Shown here: positions 1 through 9,945 of the stretch, piece by piece
How positions within the stretch are numbered: position 1 is the first letter of the stretch
Layout: every line of letters starts with the position of its first letter
Assembly (NCBI GenBank): GCA_050330195.1
Contig: JBHJOB010000005.1
Location: 1 to 64,000 of the forward strand
From: JAHQVI01 sp050330195
GTDB lineage: Bacteria; Pseudomonadota; Alphaproteobacteria; Rhizobiales; Rhodomicrobiaceae
Reading direction: 5' to 3'
DNA length: 64,000 nt
Position numbers and translations under genes: made by a program
Notes under the pieces: model-generated
Told to the model about the DNA's origin: nothing
The model's input: the letters and a program-made list of their open reading frames with translations, nothing else
The model's database searches: none

Positions 1-3000
1 AAGACCGAATACCGCTATGACCGGCTGACCGCCATGGCGCCGCAGGTCATCCGGCTGCGGCCTGCCCCGCATTGCCGGACGCCCATCCTCAGCTACTCCT
101 TGTCGATCACGCCGAAAGATCACTTTCTCAACTGGCAGCAGGACCCGTTCGGCAATTATCTGGCGCGACTGGTCATTCCGGAAAAGACGCGCGAATTCAG
201 CGTAACGGTCGATCTGATCGCCGACATGGCCGTGATCAATCCGTTCGATTTCTTCGTTGATGACTATGCGCAAGAGTGGCCTTTCAAATACGAGCCGGAA
301 CTGAAAAAGGAGCTCGCGCCCTATCTGGAGCCGATCCCGGCCGGCCCCTTGTTCGAGGACTATTTCGCGGCGCTGGACAAGGAAGCTCCGACCACGATCG
401 ACTATCTGGTCAAGGTCAACCAGCAGGTCCAGAGCGACGTCAAATATCTGATCCGCATGGAGCCGGGCGTTCAGACGCCGGACGAAACATTGAAGCGGGG
501 GGCCGGCTCATGCCGGGACAGCGGCTGGATGCTGGTGCAGATCCTGCGCCGTCTCGGGCTCGCCGCGCGGTTCGTCTCCGGCTATCTGATCCAGTTGACG
601 CCGGATGTGAAGGCGCTTGACGGGCCTGTCGGCACATCGGTCGACTTCACGGACCTGCACGCCTGGGCCGAGGTCTATCTGCCGGGCGCGGGCTGGATCG
701 GGCTCGATCCGACATCGGGCCTCTTGACCGGCGAAGGCCATATCCCGCTTGCCGCCACGCCGAACCCGACCAGCGCCGCCCCCATTACAGGCGCTCATGA
801 AAAGGCGGAAGTGGAATTTGCCTTCGACATGAAGGTCGAGCGGATCGCGGAGTCCCCCCGCGTCACCAAGCCGTATAGCGACGATCAGTGGTCGGCTATT
901 ACGCAAGCGGGCTATGAGGTGGACCGGCGTCTGAAGGCGGGCGACGTGCGCCTGTCGATGGGCGGCGAACCGACCTTTGTCGCGGTCGACGACATGGACG
1001 GCGCGGAATGGAACACCGCCGCCGTAGGCCCGACCAAGCGCCGCTACGCCGAAGAATTGATCCGCCGTCTGCGCAAGCGTTTTGCGCCGGGCGGGCTGCT
1101 GCATTTCGGTCAGGGCAAATGGTATCCGGGCGAACAGCTTCCCCGCTGGGCCTTCGCGGTCTACTGGCGCACCGATGGCGAGCCGCTGTGGCAGGACGAG
1201 AAACTGATCGACGCCGAGGTCACGGACAAGCCCGCCACTTTCGAGGATGCCGACCGTTTCACCGCCGCGCTGACCGCAACGCTCGGACTGCCCAAGGACA
1301 GCGCCGTTCCGGCCTATGAGGATCCGGCCCATTTCATGCTCGTCGAACAGAAACTGCCGCTCAATGTGGACACGAAGGACAACAAGCTGGAAGATCCTGC
1401 CGAACGCCGCCGCGTCATGCGCGTCTTCGACCGGGGTGTGGCCGAGCCGACGAGCTACGTGCTGCCGATTCAGGTCTGGCACTCAGCCGCAACCGGGCGG
1501 CGCTGGGTCACGGAACGCTGGAAATTCCGCCGCGAGAAACTGTTCCTCGTGCCCGGCGACTCACCCGCCGGTTTTCGCCTGCCGCTGGGCGGCCTTCCCC
1601 ATATCGCGCCGATCAACTATCCGCATATCATCCCGTCCGACCCGGTCGCGCAGCAGGACGCGCCCCTGCCCCGCCGCGAGACCATCCTGCAAAACCGCCG
1701 CGCCGTCACGCTGGAAGCGCCGCCGCTGGCGCCGGACCTTCCGGTCGAGGTCGCGGCGGGCGCCGTTCGCACCGCGCTGACGGTCGAGCCGCGCGACGGC
1801 CATCTCAATATCTTCATGCCGCCGGTCGAGGATGCGGAGGACTATGCCGCGCTCGTCGCCGCAATCGAGGAAGCCGCGCGCGAAACCGGCCAGCCGATCC
1901 ATCTGGAAGGCTACACCCCACCCTTCGACAGCCGGCTCAACGTCATCAAGGTGACGCCAGATCCCGGCGTGATCGAGGTCAACATCCAGCCCGCAACCGA
2001 ATGGGACGAGGCCGTCGACATCACAACCGCGCTCTACGAGGAAGCCCATCTGACGCGGCTCGGCACGGAGAAATTCATGCTGGACGGCCGTCATTCCGGC
2101 ACCGGAGGCGGTAACCACATCGTGCTCGGCGGCCTCAAGCCGTCCGACAGCCCGTTCCTGCGCCGTCCCGACCTGCTCGCCAGCCTGATCGCCTACTGGC
2201 AGCACCATCCCTCGCTCTCATATCTCTTCTCCGGCATGTTCATCGGCCCGACCAGCCAGGCCCCGCGCATCGACGAAGCGCGCAATGACCAGATCTATGA
2301 GATGGAGATCGCGCTTGCACAGATCCCCGATCCGGCGGCGGGCCATGTTCCGCCATGGCTGGTGGACCGGATTTTCCGCAATCTGCTGGTGGACGTCACC
2401 GGTAACACCCATCGCGCGGAAATCTGCATCGACAAGCTCTACTCGCCCGACGGTCCGACGGGACGCCTCGGCCTTGTCGAATTCCGCTCCTTCGAGATGC
2501 CGCCACATGCGCGGATGAGCCTTGCGCAACAGCTTCTCCTGCGCGCCCTGATCGCACGCTTCTGGGAAAATCCCTACAAGGGCGATCTCGTGCGCTGGGG
2601 CACCGAACTGCATGACCGTTTCATGCTGCCGCATTTCGTCTGGGAAGACTTCCTCGACGTTATAGAGGATCTGAAATCGGCCGGTTTCCCCGTCGAGGCG
2701 GAGTGGTTCGCACCGCATTTCGAATTCCGCTTTCCGCATTACGGCACGGCGGAGCATGGCGGCCTGGAGGTGGAATTGCGTCAGGCGCTGGAGCCATGGC
2801 ACGTGCTCGGCGAGGAGGGCGTCATCGGTGGAACGGCGCGCTATGTGGATTCCTCGCTGGAGCGCGTCCAGATCAAGACCCGGCGGATGACAGGCGAACG
2901 CTACGCCGTGACCTGCAATGGCCGCACTCTGCCGCTGACCTCGACCGGCGTGCATGGCGAATATGTCGCCGGCGTGCGTTTCCGCGCCTGGCAGCCTCCA

Positions 3001-3273
3001 TCCGCCCTGCATCCGACCATCGGCACGCATGTCCCGCTCGTCTTTGACATCATCGACAAATGGAGCGGGCGCGCGATCGGCGGCTGCCGCTATCATGTCT
3101 CACACCCCGGCGGGCGCGCCTTCGAGACCTTTCCGGTCAACGCCTATGAGGCGGAAAGCCGCAGGCTCGCGCTTTTCGAGACAATCGGCCACACGCCGGG
3201 CCACGCACCCATCAGTCCGGCAAAAGTCAATTCCGAATACCCGTTCACACTGGACATGCGCCTGAGCCGATAA
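1..3273 (+). CDS. Large transglutaminase-like protein with DUF2126 (5' end outside window)
   Basis: The reading frame is open from base 1, and the family-conserved region (VIRLRPAPHCRTPILSYS) begins at the first in-window ATG (34), so the true start lies upstream and the gene is cut by the window edge. Counting from ATG 34, a transglutaminase/protease core carries Cys160 (GAGSCRDS), His209 (DLHAWAEVY) and Asp225 (GLDPTSG), a complete Cys-His-Asp triad. The remaining 800 or so residues match the DUF2126 extension typical of this roughly 1100-residue family. The family is a predicted papain-fold amidase/peptidase of unknown substrate. It is followed by an ATP-grasp/alpha-E gene and a second, small transglutaminase, the usual partners, which suggests a shared peptide-modification pathway. 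The family call is firm; the biochemical role is inference. Confidence 0.93.
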   Translation, partial: KTEYRYDRLTAMAPQVIRLRPAPHCRTPILSYSLSITPKDHFLNWQQDPFGNYLARLVIPEKTREFSVTVDLIADMAVINPFDFFVDDYAQEWPFKYEPELKKELAPYLEPIPAGPLFEDYFAALDKEAPTTIDYLVKVNQQVQSDVKYLIRMEPGVQTPDETLKRGAGSCRDSGWMLVQILRRLGLAARFVSGYLIQLTPDVKALDGPVGTSVDFTDLHAWAEVYLPGAGWIGLDPTSGLLTGEGHIPLAATPNPTSAAPITGAHEKAEVEFAFDMKVERIAESPRVTKPYSDDQWSAITQAGYEVDRRLKAGDVRLSMGGEPTFVAVDDMDGAEWNTAAVGPTKRRYAEELIRRLRKRFAPGGLLHFGQGKWYPGEQLPRWAFAVYWRTDGEPLWQDEKLIDAEVTDKPATFEDADRFTAALTATLGLPKDSAVPAYEDPAHFMLVEQKLPLNVDTKDNKLEDPAERRRVMRVFDRGVAEPTSYVLPIQVWHSAATGRRWVTERWKFRREKLFLVPGDSPAGFRLPLGGLPHIAPINYPHIIPSDPVAQQDAPLPRRETILQNRRAVTLEAPPLAPDLPVEVAAGAVRTALTVEPRDGHLNIFMPPVEDAEDYAALVAAIEEAARETGQPIHLEGYTPPFDSRLNVIKVTPDPGVIEVNIQPATEWDEAVDITTALYEEAHLTRLGTEKFMLDGRHSGTGGGNHIVLGGLKPSDSPFLRRPDLLASLIAYWQHHPSLSYLFSGMFIGPTSQAPRIDEARNDQIYEMEIALAQIPDPAAGHVPPWLVDRIFRNLLVDVTGNTHRAEICIDKLYSPDGPTGRLGLVEFRSFEMPPHARMSLAQQLLLRALIARFWENPYKGDLVRWGTELHDRFMLPHFVWEDFLDVIEDLKSAGFPVEAEWFAPHFEFRFPHYGTAEHGGLEVELRQALEPWHVLGEEGVIGGTARYVDSSLERVQIKTRRMTGERYAVTCNGRTLPLTSTGVHGEYVAGVRFRAWQPPSALHPTIGTHVPLVFDIIDKWSGRAIGGCRYHVSHPGGRAFETFPVNAYEAESRRLALFETIGHTPGHAPISPAKVNSEYPFTLDMRLSR

Positions 3274-3502
3274 CCATTCGTAATTCCTGATTAAAGTGGC
3301 CGCATTTCAACAACCGTAACCCGGCGCTGAGCCGCGCCCGCAAGTTTACTGGCGCGGTGCCTGTGAGGGTGCTAGAATCTGTATGTCGTAAGCAAACAGT
3401 CTCGCACTTGATGTTCGGAACGCGGAATCCATTTGTTGAGTTTGCCGGGCGCGCCCCCTGCCCGTGCGGGATTAAGCAGGCGGCGCGGGAACAGGGATTT
3501 CA

Positions 3503-6076
3503 GTGAAAGAAATGATGACGGTGACCGAAGGGATCGGCATGTCCGGCGCGGATCCATTCGCAAAATATGCTGCCGATCGGGGTCAGTTCGATGAAGCCGT
3601 CCGCGAAGACGGCACTGTAAGATCACATTGGCAGGCCTTCGCGCGCCGCTTCGGAACCTATTCGCTCACAGAGCAGGCAACCCGCGCGGAAAAGCTGCGC
3701 CGCCTCGTGCAGGAAAACGGCATTGCCCGAGACCTGTTCTCCGAAGCGCACGATACCGACGAGCCCTGGCAGATCGACCTGATCCCGTTCATCCTGTCGC
3801 CGGATGAATGGCGTTTTCTGGAACGCGCCGTCGAACAGCGGGCAAAGCTCTCCGCCGCCATCCTTGACGACCTCTATGGCGATCAGAAGCTCCTTCAGAC
3901 GGGCCACATCCCGCCCCAGCTCGTGCTGGGCGATCCGACCTTTCTGCGCGCCATGAGCGGGACCGAAGCAGGCCGCGGACGGCTGATCTACTGCGCCTAC
4001 GATTTCGCTCGCGACGTCCACGGCAACTGGCGCATCGTCGATACGCACACCGAAACACTCGCCGGCCTCGGCTTCGCTCTGGCAAACCGCATCGTGCATT
4101 CCCGCGTGACCAGCGACCTGTTCCTCGCCTCGAACGCGCTGCGTCTGGCCCCGTTCTTCGCCGCCATGCATGGCGAGATGTTCAACCGCGCCGGACGGGA
4201 CGATGCGCCCATTGCCCTGCTGACCCCCGGCGCTCATCACGAAGATTATTTCGGCCATGCCTATCTGGCGCGCTATCTGAGCCTGCTGCTGGTCGAAGGC
4301 GGCGACCTGCGCGTCGTCGGCAACCGGCTTTACATGAAAACGCTGGAAGGTCTGCGGCCCATCGACCTCATCCTGCGCTGTGTCGCGGGCGAACAGGCTG
4401 ACCCCTTGCAGCTCGATCCGAACGGCTTTTTCGGACCGGCCGGTTTCCTCCAGGCCATGCAGACCAATCCCGACCTTTCGGCCAACGCCATTGGCACCGC
4501 GATCGCGGAAAATCGCGGGCTCAGCCCCTATCTAGGCGCGCTGAGCGAAGAAGTGCTCGGCGAGGAACTCGCTGTTGCCGATCAACCGCGCTGGTGGCTC
4601 GGGGACAACGCGTCGCGCCAGCATGTGCTCGACAATCTCGACCGGATGATCATCCGTCCCGTTCAGGGGGGAACAGGACGTCCCGGTCGTCCGCATGAGC
4701 GATATATCCTCGCGCAAATGCCGGAGGACCAGCGACGCCAGTTCGTCCAGACTCTGCAATTGCACGGCTACCGGTATGTGGCGGAGGAAAGCGCCAGTTT
4801 CGCCACCCTGCCCTCCTGGACGCCCGATGGCCTCCAGCCGCGCGGCTTTGTCGTGCGCGTCTTCGCGACGCTGGTCGACGGGGAATATTCGGTCATGCCG
4901 GGCGGCATTGCGCTCGCGGTCGAAAATGATGGCGGCTTCGGGACATTTCCCGCGGAAACGCATTGCCGCGATGTCTGGGTCACATCGGACGCCCCCGTCG
5001 CGCCCCATGCAAGCCGGTTGCGGACCAGTCTCGACTCGCCACAGATCTCGCGCGGCAATCCGGGCTTGCGCAGCCGCATCGCCGACAATCTGTTCTGGCT
5101 GGGCCGTTATGCCGAACGGGCCGACTGGATCATGCGTCTCCTGCGCGGCGCGCTCAGCCGTCTCGACCCTGACGCTTCCTCCCTTCAGCATCGCGAAACG
5201 GTCATCGCCGCGCTCGACATCCTGCTCTCCAAGGACGAGGCGCTCGTCTCGCTTCCCCGGGAGGACGCCGCGATCGAACAGCGCGCGCGTGCCCTCATGT
5301 CGGGACGCGGGCGCAGCTTTGGCCTCATCCAGACGCTCAACAAGGTTGATCAGGTCGCTTTCCTCATTCGCGACCGGCTCTCCGTGGAACTCTGGCGCAC
5401 ATTGCAGATTTTCCAGACCTCCCCGGTCTGGCGCGGCGACAGCGAACCACAGAGCCTGGCCGAAGCGCTCGATATTCTCGATCAGGGCATCGCGACTTTC
5501 GCAGCATTCGGCGGCATGGCCGCGGAGAACATGACGCGCAATTACGGCTGGAATTTCCTCGAAATCGGCCGGCGCATCGAGCGGGCGTCGAACCTTTCGG
5601 AGTTGCTGGCCACGATGTTCAGCAAACGCCAGGACGAGGCGACCGAAGCCGCCAGCCTGACTTTCGCGCTGGAAGTTGCCGACAGTATCCTGACCTACCG
5701 CTCGCGTTATCTGTTTGCGCCCGTGCTGCCGCTGGTGCTCGATCTGCTTGCCGCCGACGAAAACAATCCCCGCAGCCTCGTCTTTCAGCTCGCGGCCATT
5801 TCCGAACATCTGGCCGCATTGCCGCAAGGCCCACAGCCCGCCCCGCAGAGCGAGGAACGCAAGCTTATTCTCGACCTGCTGACGCGCGTTCGCCTTGCAG
5901 ACGCCCATGCGCTTTCGGAGGCGGGCAGCAAGGGCCGGCGCGAGGAATTTAACGCATTGTTTACGCTGTTGGTGTCAGAGTTGCCGCATCTTTCCGAGGC
6001 GATCACACGACGCTACTTCAGTCTGACTGAAGACGAAATGACTCGGATTCATCCGCGCTTCGGTTCACGGCCATGA
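3503..6076 (+). CDS. Circularly permuted ATP-grasp protein fused to alpha-E domain
   Basis: An 857-residue protein with a circularly permuted type-2 ATP-grasp ligase (DUF404/DUF407 type) over about residues 60-480 and an all-helical alpha-E domain (DUF403) from about 524, opening with RIADNLFWLGRYAERAD. In many bacteria these are two separate genes, so this is the fused form. The GTG at 3503 is used because AGGGA lies 5 bases upstream; ATGs at 3512, 3515 and 3539 are alternatives. ATP-grasp enzymes of this class are predicted amide/peptide-bond ligases; the alpha-E domain has no known activity. Its last four bases overlap the next gene (ATGA), indicating translational coupling with the small transglutaminase. 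Domains are clear, substrate unknown. Confidence 0.93.
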   Translation: MKEMMTVTEGIGMSGADPFAKYAADRGQFDEAVREDGTVRSHWQAFARRFGTYSLTEQATRAEKLRRLVQENGIARDLFSEAHDTDEPWQIDLIPFILSPDEWRFLERAVEQRAKLSAAILDDLYGDQKLLQTGHIPPQLVLGDPTFLRAMSGTEAGRGRLIYCAYDFARDVHGNWRIVDTHTETLAGLGFALANRIVHSRVTSDLFLASNALRLAPFFAAMHGEMFNRAGRDDAPIALLTPGAHHEDYFGHAYLARYLSLLLVEGGDLRVVGNRLYMKTLEGLRPIDLILRCVAGEQADPLQLDPNGFFGPAGFLQAMQTNPDLSANAIGTAIAENRGLSPYLGALSEEVLGEELAVADQPRWWLGDNASRQHVLDNLDRMIIRPVQGGTGRPGRPHERYILAQMPEDQRRQFVQTLQLHGYRYVAEESASFATLPSWTPDGLQPRGFVVRVFATLVDGEYSVMPGGIALAVENDGGFGTFPAETHCRDVWVTSDAPVAPHASRLRTSLDSPQISRGNPGLRSRIADNLFWLGRYAERADWIMRLLRGALSRLDPDASSLQHRETVIAALDILLSKDEALVSLPREDAAIEQRARALMSGRGRSFGLIQTLNKVDQVAFLIRDRLSVELWRTLQIFQTSPVWRGDSEPQSLAEALDILDQGIATFAAFGGMAAENMTRNYGWNFLEIGRRIERASNLSELLATMFSKRQDEATEAASLTFALEVADSILTYRSRYLFAPVLPLVLDLLAADENNPRSLVFQLAAISEHLAALPQGPQPAPQSEERKLILDLLTRVRLADAHALSEAGSKGRREEFNALFTLLVSELPHLSEAITRRYFSLTEDEMTRIHPRFGSRP

Positions 6077-6963
6077 TTTTTGAGGTTAGCCACAAGACGG
6101 TCTACCACTACACCGCTCCTGTTGCGCAAGCCCATCATCTCGTCCATCTCGCACCCCGTCCCCACGAGCGCCAGCGCATCATCAAGCACACGCTTCTGAT
6201 CGAGCCCGCTCCGGCATCGCGCCGCGATTTTGTCGACTATTTCGGTAATCCGGCATCCACGGTCGCCATCGAAAGCCACCATTCCGAACTCTTCATCCAT
6301 TCTCACGGCCGCATCGAGGTCAGGCCGCCCGAGTCGCTGGACCTTTCGACTTCCCGGCCCTGGGACAAGGTGGCCATGCAGCTCGCGCCGGCCCGCAAGC
6401 CCTACGATATCGACGTCGTTCAGTATCTCATGCCGTCACCGCAGATTGCGCTGACGGGCGAGTTGATGGATTTTGCGCGTCCGACATTCACCCCGGGCCG
6501 CCCCATACTCGAATGCGTCCGTGAGCTGACGGAGCGCATTCATACGGACTTCGCCTATGACGGCGAGGCGACCGACGTCGCAACGACGATTGACGAGGTG
6601 CTCGAAATCAAGCGCGGCGTCTGCCAGGATTTCGCCCATGTGCTGATCGGCGCGATGCGAGCCTACTGCCTCCCCGCCCGCTATGTCAGCGGCTATCTGC
6701 TGACGCATCCGCCCGAAGGCGAGGAAAAGCTGGTCGGCGCGGACGCCTCCCATGCCTGGGTTTCAGTGTGGGCTCCCGATATCGGCTGGGTGGATTTCGA
6801 TCCGACCAACAACATGATCCCGCAGGACGAACACATCACCATCGCCTATGGCCGGGATTTTCAGGATGTAAGCCCCGTAACCGGCGTGATCCTCGGCGGC
6901 GGCGCGCATCAGGTCGAGGTTGCCGTCGACGTACTGCCGACGCAGGCGGAAGCGCGCGCCTGA
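6073..6963 (+). CDS. Transglutaminase family protein (small, with N-terminal Bact_transglu_N)
   Basis: A 296-residue protein with the N-terminal domain typical of bacterial transglutaminase-like proteins (about 1-90) and a catalytic core with Cys184 (RGVCQDFAHV), His227 (ASHAWVSVW) and Asp243 (DFDPTNN). It starts inside the stop of the ATP-grasp/alpha-E gene (ATGA overlap), so the two are almost certainly one transcript. It is predicted to act as a cytoplasmic papain-fold amidase or acyltransferase on the peptide made by the partner ATP-grasp protein. No signal peptide is visible. Family assignment is firm, function inferred from neighbourhood. Confidence 0.94.
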   Translation: MIFEVSHKTVYHYTAPVAQAHHLVHLAPRPHERQRIIKHTLLIEPAPASRRDFVDYFGNPASTVAIESHHSELFIHSHGRIEVRPPESLDLSTSRPWDKVAMQLAPARKPYDIDVVQYLMPSPQIALTGELMDFARPTFTPGRPILECVRELTERIHTDFAYDGEATDVATTIDEVLEIKRGVCQDFAHVLIGAMRAYCLPARYVSGYLLTHPPEGEEKLVGADASHAWVSVWAPDIGWVDFDPTNNMIPQDEHITIAYGRDFQDVSPVTGVILGGGAHQVEVAVDVLPTQAEARA

Positions 6964-6977
6964 TCAGCCTCATCATT

Positions 6978-7799
6978 TCAGGCGCATCGCCGCTCATTTT
7001 CAGCACCCCCGAACTTGCGCTCCAGCCATGCGGTAATCAGTTCGGCCGCCTGCCGCCAATGCGTGTCGAGCATGATGGCGTGAGCGCTGCCGGGGATGAT
7101 CTTCGGGTTGATGCCGTAATACGCGCCGGTCAGGAAGACGTCGGCCGGCGGGATCAACTCGTCCCGCTCGCCGCCGACGATCATCATCGGCGGGGCCATC
7201 CAGGGCAGCGGCGCAAAAGGCGGCCATCCCATCAGCTCCAGACTGGCTCTGACGGCGGGCTGGCCGAGACGGCGGAGCGTGTCCATCCTCTCAGGCGAAA
7301 GGTCCGGCTCTGAAAACAGCCCGTTCTCGATAATGCCAAGGTCGATATGGCTGATGGGTTTGCCTTGCGACGTATAGAGTTCGTCCCAAAGCGTCGGATT
7401 GCGCTGATACATCGACACCGACGCCCGCATCAGCCCATGCGGCGGGGCCGAGGCAAGCAGCACCACGCCAGCCGCTTTCCGTCCCTGCCTGAGATAATGC
7501 TGCACGACACCGCCGCCCATCGAATGACCGGCGACGATCACCGGCCCGTCGATCCCGTGCATGGCCCAGGCGAGATCATCAGCGAAATCCCGCAACTGCC
7601 AGTGCTGGATCCGCTCATGCCCGTCGCTGCGCCCGTGGCCGCGAAGGCTCAGCGCGTAGGCGGGATAGCCTGCCTGAGCGAAAAAGGGCAGAAAATGCGG
7701 CTCCCAGCACCAAGCGCCAAGGCAGACGCCGTGAATAAAGAGGATGCTGACATTTTTCTTCTGGCCTGAGGGCTGCGCGGATAACAGCTCAAGCTGCAT
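6978..7799 (-). CDS. Alpha/beta-fold hydrolase
   Basis: 273 residues with the alpha/beta-hydrolase layout: oxyanion strand FIHGVCLGAW, nucleophile elbow AGHSMGGG (Ser93), an acid in GGERDELIPP and a C-terminal His in GSAHAIML. The triad is complete, so an active serine hydrolase (esterase, lipase or similar) is expected. No signal peptide is present, so it is probably cytoplasmic. It converges with the preceding transglutaminase gene (14-base gap) and stands alone as a transcription unit. Substrate cannot be told from sequence. Confidence 0.9.
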   Translation of the reverse strand: MQLELLSAQPSGQKKNVSILFIHGVCLGAWCWEPHFLPFFAQAGYPAYALSLRGHGRSDGHERIQHWQLRDFADDLAWAMHGIDGPVIVAGHSMGGGVVQHYLRQGRKAAGVVLLASAPPHGLMRASVSMYQRNPTLWDELYTSQGKPISHIDLGIIENGLFSEPDLSPERMDTLRRLGQPAVRASLELMGWPPFAPLPWMAPPMMIVGGERDELIPPADVFLTGAYYGINPKIIPGSAHAIMLDTHWRQAAELITAWLERKFGGAENERRCA

Positions 7800-7940
7800 G
7801 GAGGGGCCTTGTCACGATGCTTACAGGAACCAATCGCCCGTTGCGAGAAATTTCCGCAGTTGTAGCAAGTCTTTAGCCGGAAGACGATTGAGCTAAGGTC
7901 GCATGCCGGCGGGTGCCGGAAATGCATTTAACGAGGCGTC

Positions 7941-8897
7941 TCACAACCAGCCGCGCCGCTTGAAATAGGCGTAAGGCAGCAGTCCGGCGATCACCATCAG
8001 CGCCAGCGAAAGCGGATAGCTGAACGACCAGCCCAGTTCCGGCATGAACTGGAAGTTCATCCCGTAAATGCTGGCGATCAGCGTTGGCGGCAGAAACAGC
8101 ACCGACATGACCGAGAAGATCTTGATCACGTCCGTCTGCTCGATGTTCGACATGCCAAGCGTTGCATTTAGCAGGAAGGTGATGTTGTTGGCGAGAAAAC
8201 TCGAATGGTCGCTGAGCGCCAGCACGTCGCGCGACAGCGTCTTCAGCGACCGGGCGAGGGCCTTGCCGGGTTTGACCTCGTTGGGACGGCTGAGATAGGA
8301 CAGGACGCGGCCGATGCTGACAAGGCTTTCCCGCGAATGGGACGTCAACCCTTCGGCGCGCCCGATCTTGCGCAGCACTTCCTCATAATCGGTCTTCTGC
8401 CGCGCGAAAATCACCCGCGAGACCTCGTTCATGTCATGCTGGACACGCTCCAGCACGTCGGCCAGCCGGTCGATGATCGCGTCGAGCAATTCGACCAGAA
8501 CGACTTCGCCCGTTCCGGCAAGTCCCGGCTGGCGCTGCACCTTGCTGGCAAATGCGCGAAAGGGAAGCGGGTTCGCGTAGCGGATCGTGATCAGCCGTTG
8601 CCCGAGCAGAATGAAGGTGAACGGTTCGGTCTCGGGATTGTCGGCCTCGACATGCGTCATCACCGTGGCGGTCATGAACAGCGCACCGCTTTCCTGATAG
8701 AGACGGCTGGAGACCTCGATCTCCCGCATTTCCTCGCGAGTCGGCAACTCGATGGCCAGCGCCTCCTCGGTCAGGGCTTCCTCCTCCTTTGTCGGCGTGA
8801 ACAGGTCTATCCAGACAGCGTCCGCCGGCATGGCTTGTCCGCCCTGAACAGTCACCGGCTTCAGGACATTATTCTCGCGGATATAGGCCGTGATCAT
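7941..8897 (-). CDS. corA: CorA family divalent cation transporter
   Basis: 318 residues with a cytoplasmic N-terminal domain, a long helical stalk (about 130-260) and two C-terminal membrane segments. The diagnostic YGMN motif closes the first segment and is followed by the periplasmic loop FQFMPELGWS. CorA channels form pentamers in the inner membrane and import Mg2+ (sometimes Co2+ or Ni2+). The start is well supported: on the minus strand AGGAGGTGA lies just before the ATG. It is monocistronic as far as can be seen. Substrate metal is by family only; some relatives act as zinc exporters (ZntB). Confidence 0.93.
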   Translation of the reverse strand: MITAYIRENNVLKPVTVQGGQAMPADAVWIDLFTPTKEEEALTEEALAIELPTREEMREIEVSSRLYQESGALFMTATVMTHVEADNPETEPFTFILLGQRLITIRYANPLPFRAFASKVQRQPGLAGTGEVVLVELLDAIIDRLADVLERVQHDMNEVSRVIFARQKTDYEEVLRKIGRAEGLTSHSRESLVSIGRVLSYLSRPNEVKPGKALARSLKTLSRDVLALSDHSSFLANNITFLLNATLGMSNIEQTDVIKIFSVMSVLFLPPTLIASIYGMNFQFMPELGWSFSYPLSLALMVIAGLLPYAYFKRRGWL

Positions 8898-9243
8898 TGC
8901 GTCACCTCCTCGCGCAGAAGCGGCAACCGGAGTTGCGGCGTGGTGGAATTACGATTGCCTTCAGGGCCGAAGGCAAGTACGGAGCAAGCGGATTCTACAC
9001 AGAGCGCGCCGGTTGCTTTCCCGGTGCTGTCCGCTCAGCGTGTCAAAATCAAGCGCTTTCTGATTGTTCCGCAACGAATTGCGGCAGTTTGCGCCCCCGC
9101 GCCGTTAAAGGCCCGATTCAATTAACAAACTCTGCGGAAGGACAGAAGCGCAAATGGCCGCCCCCATCGGAGGCAGCCATCTTTCATCCACCGCTCATGT
9201 CGCGCAGGTCAGCACCTGCGGCGCCGCGGGATCGGATCGGGCC
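8898..9243. other. Intergenic region between corA and GST genes
   Basis: About 346 bases between the start of corA (minus) and the stop of the glutathione S-transferase gene (minus). It must hold the corA promoter. Only the strong corA ribosome-binding site at its left end is clear. I see no convincing gene, tRNA or known Mg-sensing leader, and the short open frames across it lack family features. Confidence 0.5.
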
Positions 9244-9945
9244 TCAATCCCTTACGACATTGCCGGTCTGGCCGAAGAGCACCTTCTTGTCCTCTTCGCT
9301 CATCTGCATCTGCTGCGGATTGACTTCCTTCGTCTTGTCATATGCGCGGATCGTGCCGGGACGTTCCCTGATGGCGTTGAACCAACGCTTCACATGGGGG
9401 AAATCGTCCAGATTCTGGCCCTGACGCTCATAGGGTACGACCCAGGGATAGCTCGCCATGTCGGCAATCGAATATTCACCGGCAACGAATTCCCGGTCTG
9501 CGAGCCGCTTGTTCAGCACGGCGTAAAGGCGGTTGGTTTCGTTGACGTAGCGGTCGATTGCGTAGGGAATTTTCTCGGGGGCATAGATCGCGAAATGGTG
9601 GTTCTGCCCTGCCATCGGACCGAGGCCGCCCATCTGCCACATCAGCCATTCCAGCGCCGCGACGCGCCCGCGAATGTCGGCCGGTATGAACTTGCCGGTC
9701 TTTTCCGCCAGATAGACAAGAATTGCCCCGGACTCAAAGACCGAAATCGGCTCGCCGCCATCTTGCGGCTCATGATCGACGATGGCGGGCATCCGGTTGT
9801 TCGGCGCGATCTTCAGGAAATCCGGCTTGAACTGCTCGCCCTTGCCGATATTGACTGGAAAGATCTTGTAAGGCAGCCCGGCCTCCTCAAGGAACATCGT
9901 AATCTTGTGCCCGTTCGGCGTCGTCCAGTAATGCAGGTCGATCAT
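9244..9945 (-). CDS. Glutathione S-transferase (Nu-class, YfcG/YghU-like)
   Basis: 233 residues: an N-terminal thioredoxin-fold domain with the Nu-class signature TTPNGHKI and the glutathione-binding stretch FESGAILVYLAEK, followed by the helical C-terminal domain. In E. coli YfcG/YghU the Thr/Asn of this signature replace the usual Tyr/Ser/Cys, and the proteins act as disulfide-bond reductases using two glutathiones. The gene overlaps the upstream TetR regulator by four bases (ATGA), so it is co-expressed with it and is its likely target. Confidence 0.93.
   Translation of the reverse strand: MIDLHYWTTPNGHKITMFLEEAGLPYKIFPVNIGKGEQFKPDFLKIAPNNRMPAIVDHEPQDGGEPISVFESGAILVYLAEKTGKFIPADIRGRVAALEWLMWQMGGLGPMAGQNHHFAIYAPEKIPYAIDRYVNETNRLYAVLNKRLADREFVAGEYSIADMASYPWVVPYERQGQNLDDFPHVKRWFNAIRERPGTIRAYDKTKEVNPQQMQMSEEDKKVLFGQTGNVVRD

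Noticed and set aside
508..1482. Long minus-strand open frame inside the transglutaminase gene
   Set aside because: Antisense shadow of a high-GC gene; its protein has no recognisable motif and the plus-strand frame is clearly the real one. Many similar long antisense frames (e.g. 4532-5908, 42897-44669, 57884-59113) were rejected for the same reason.
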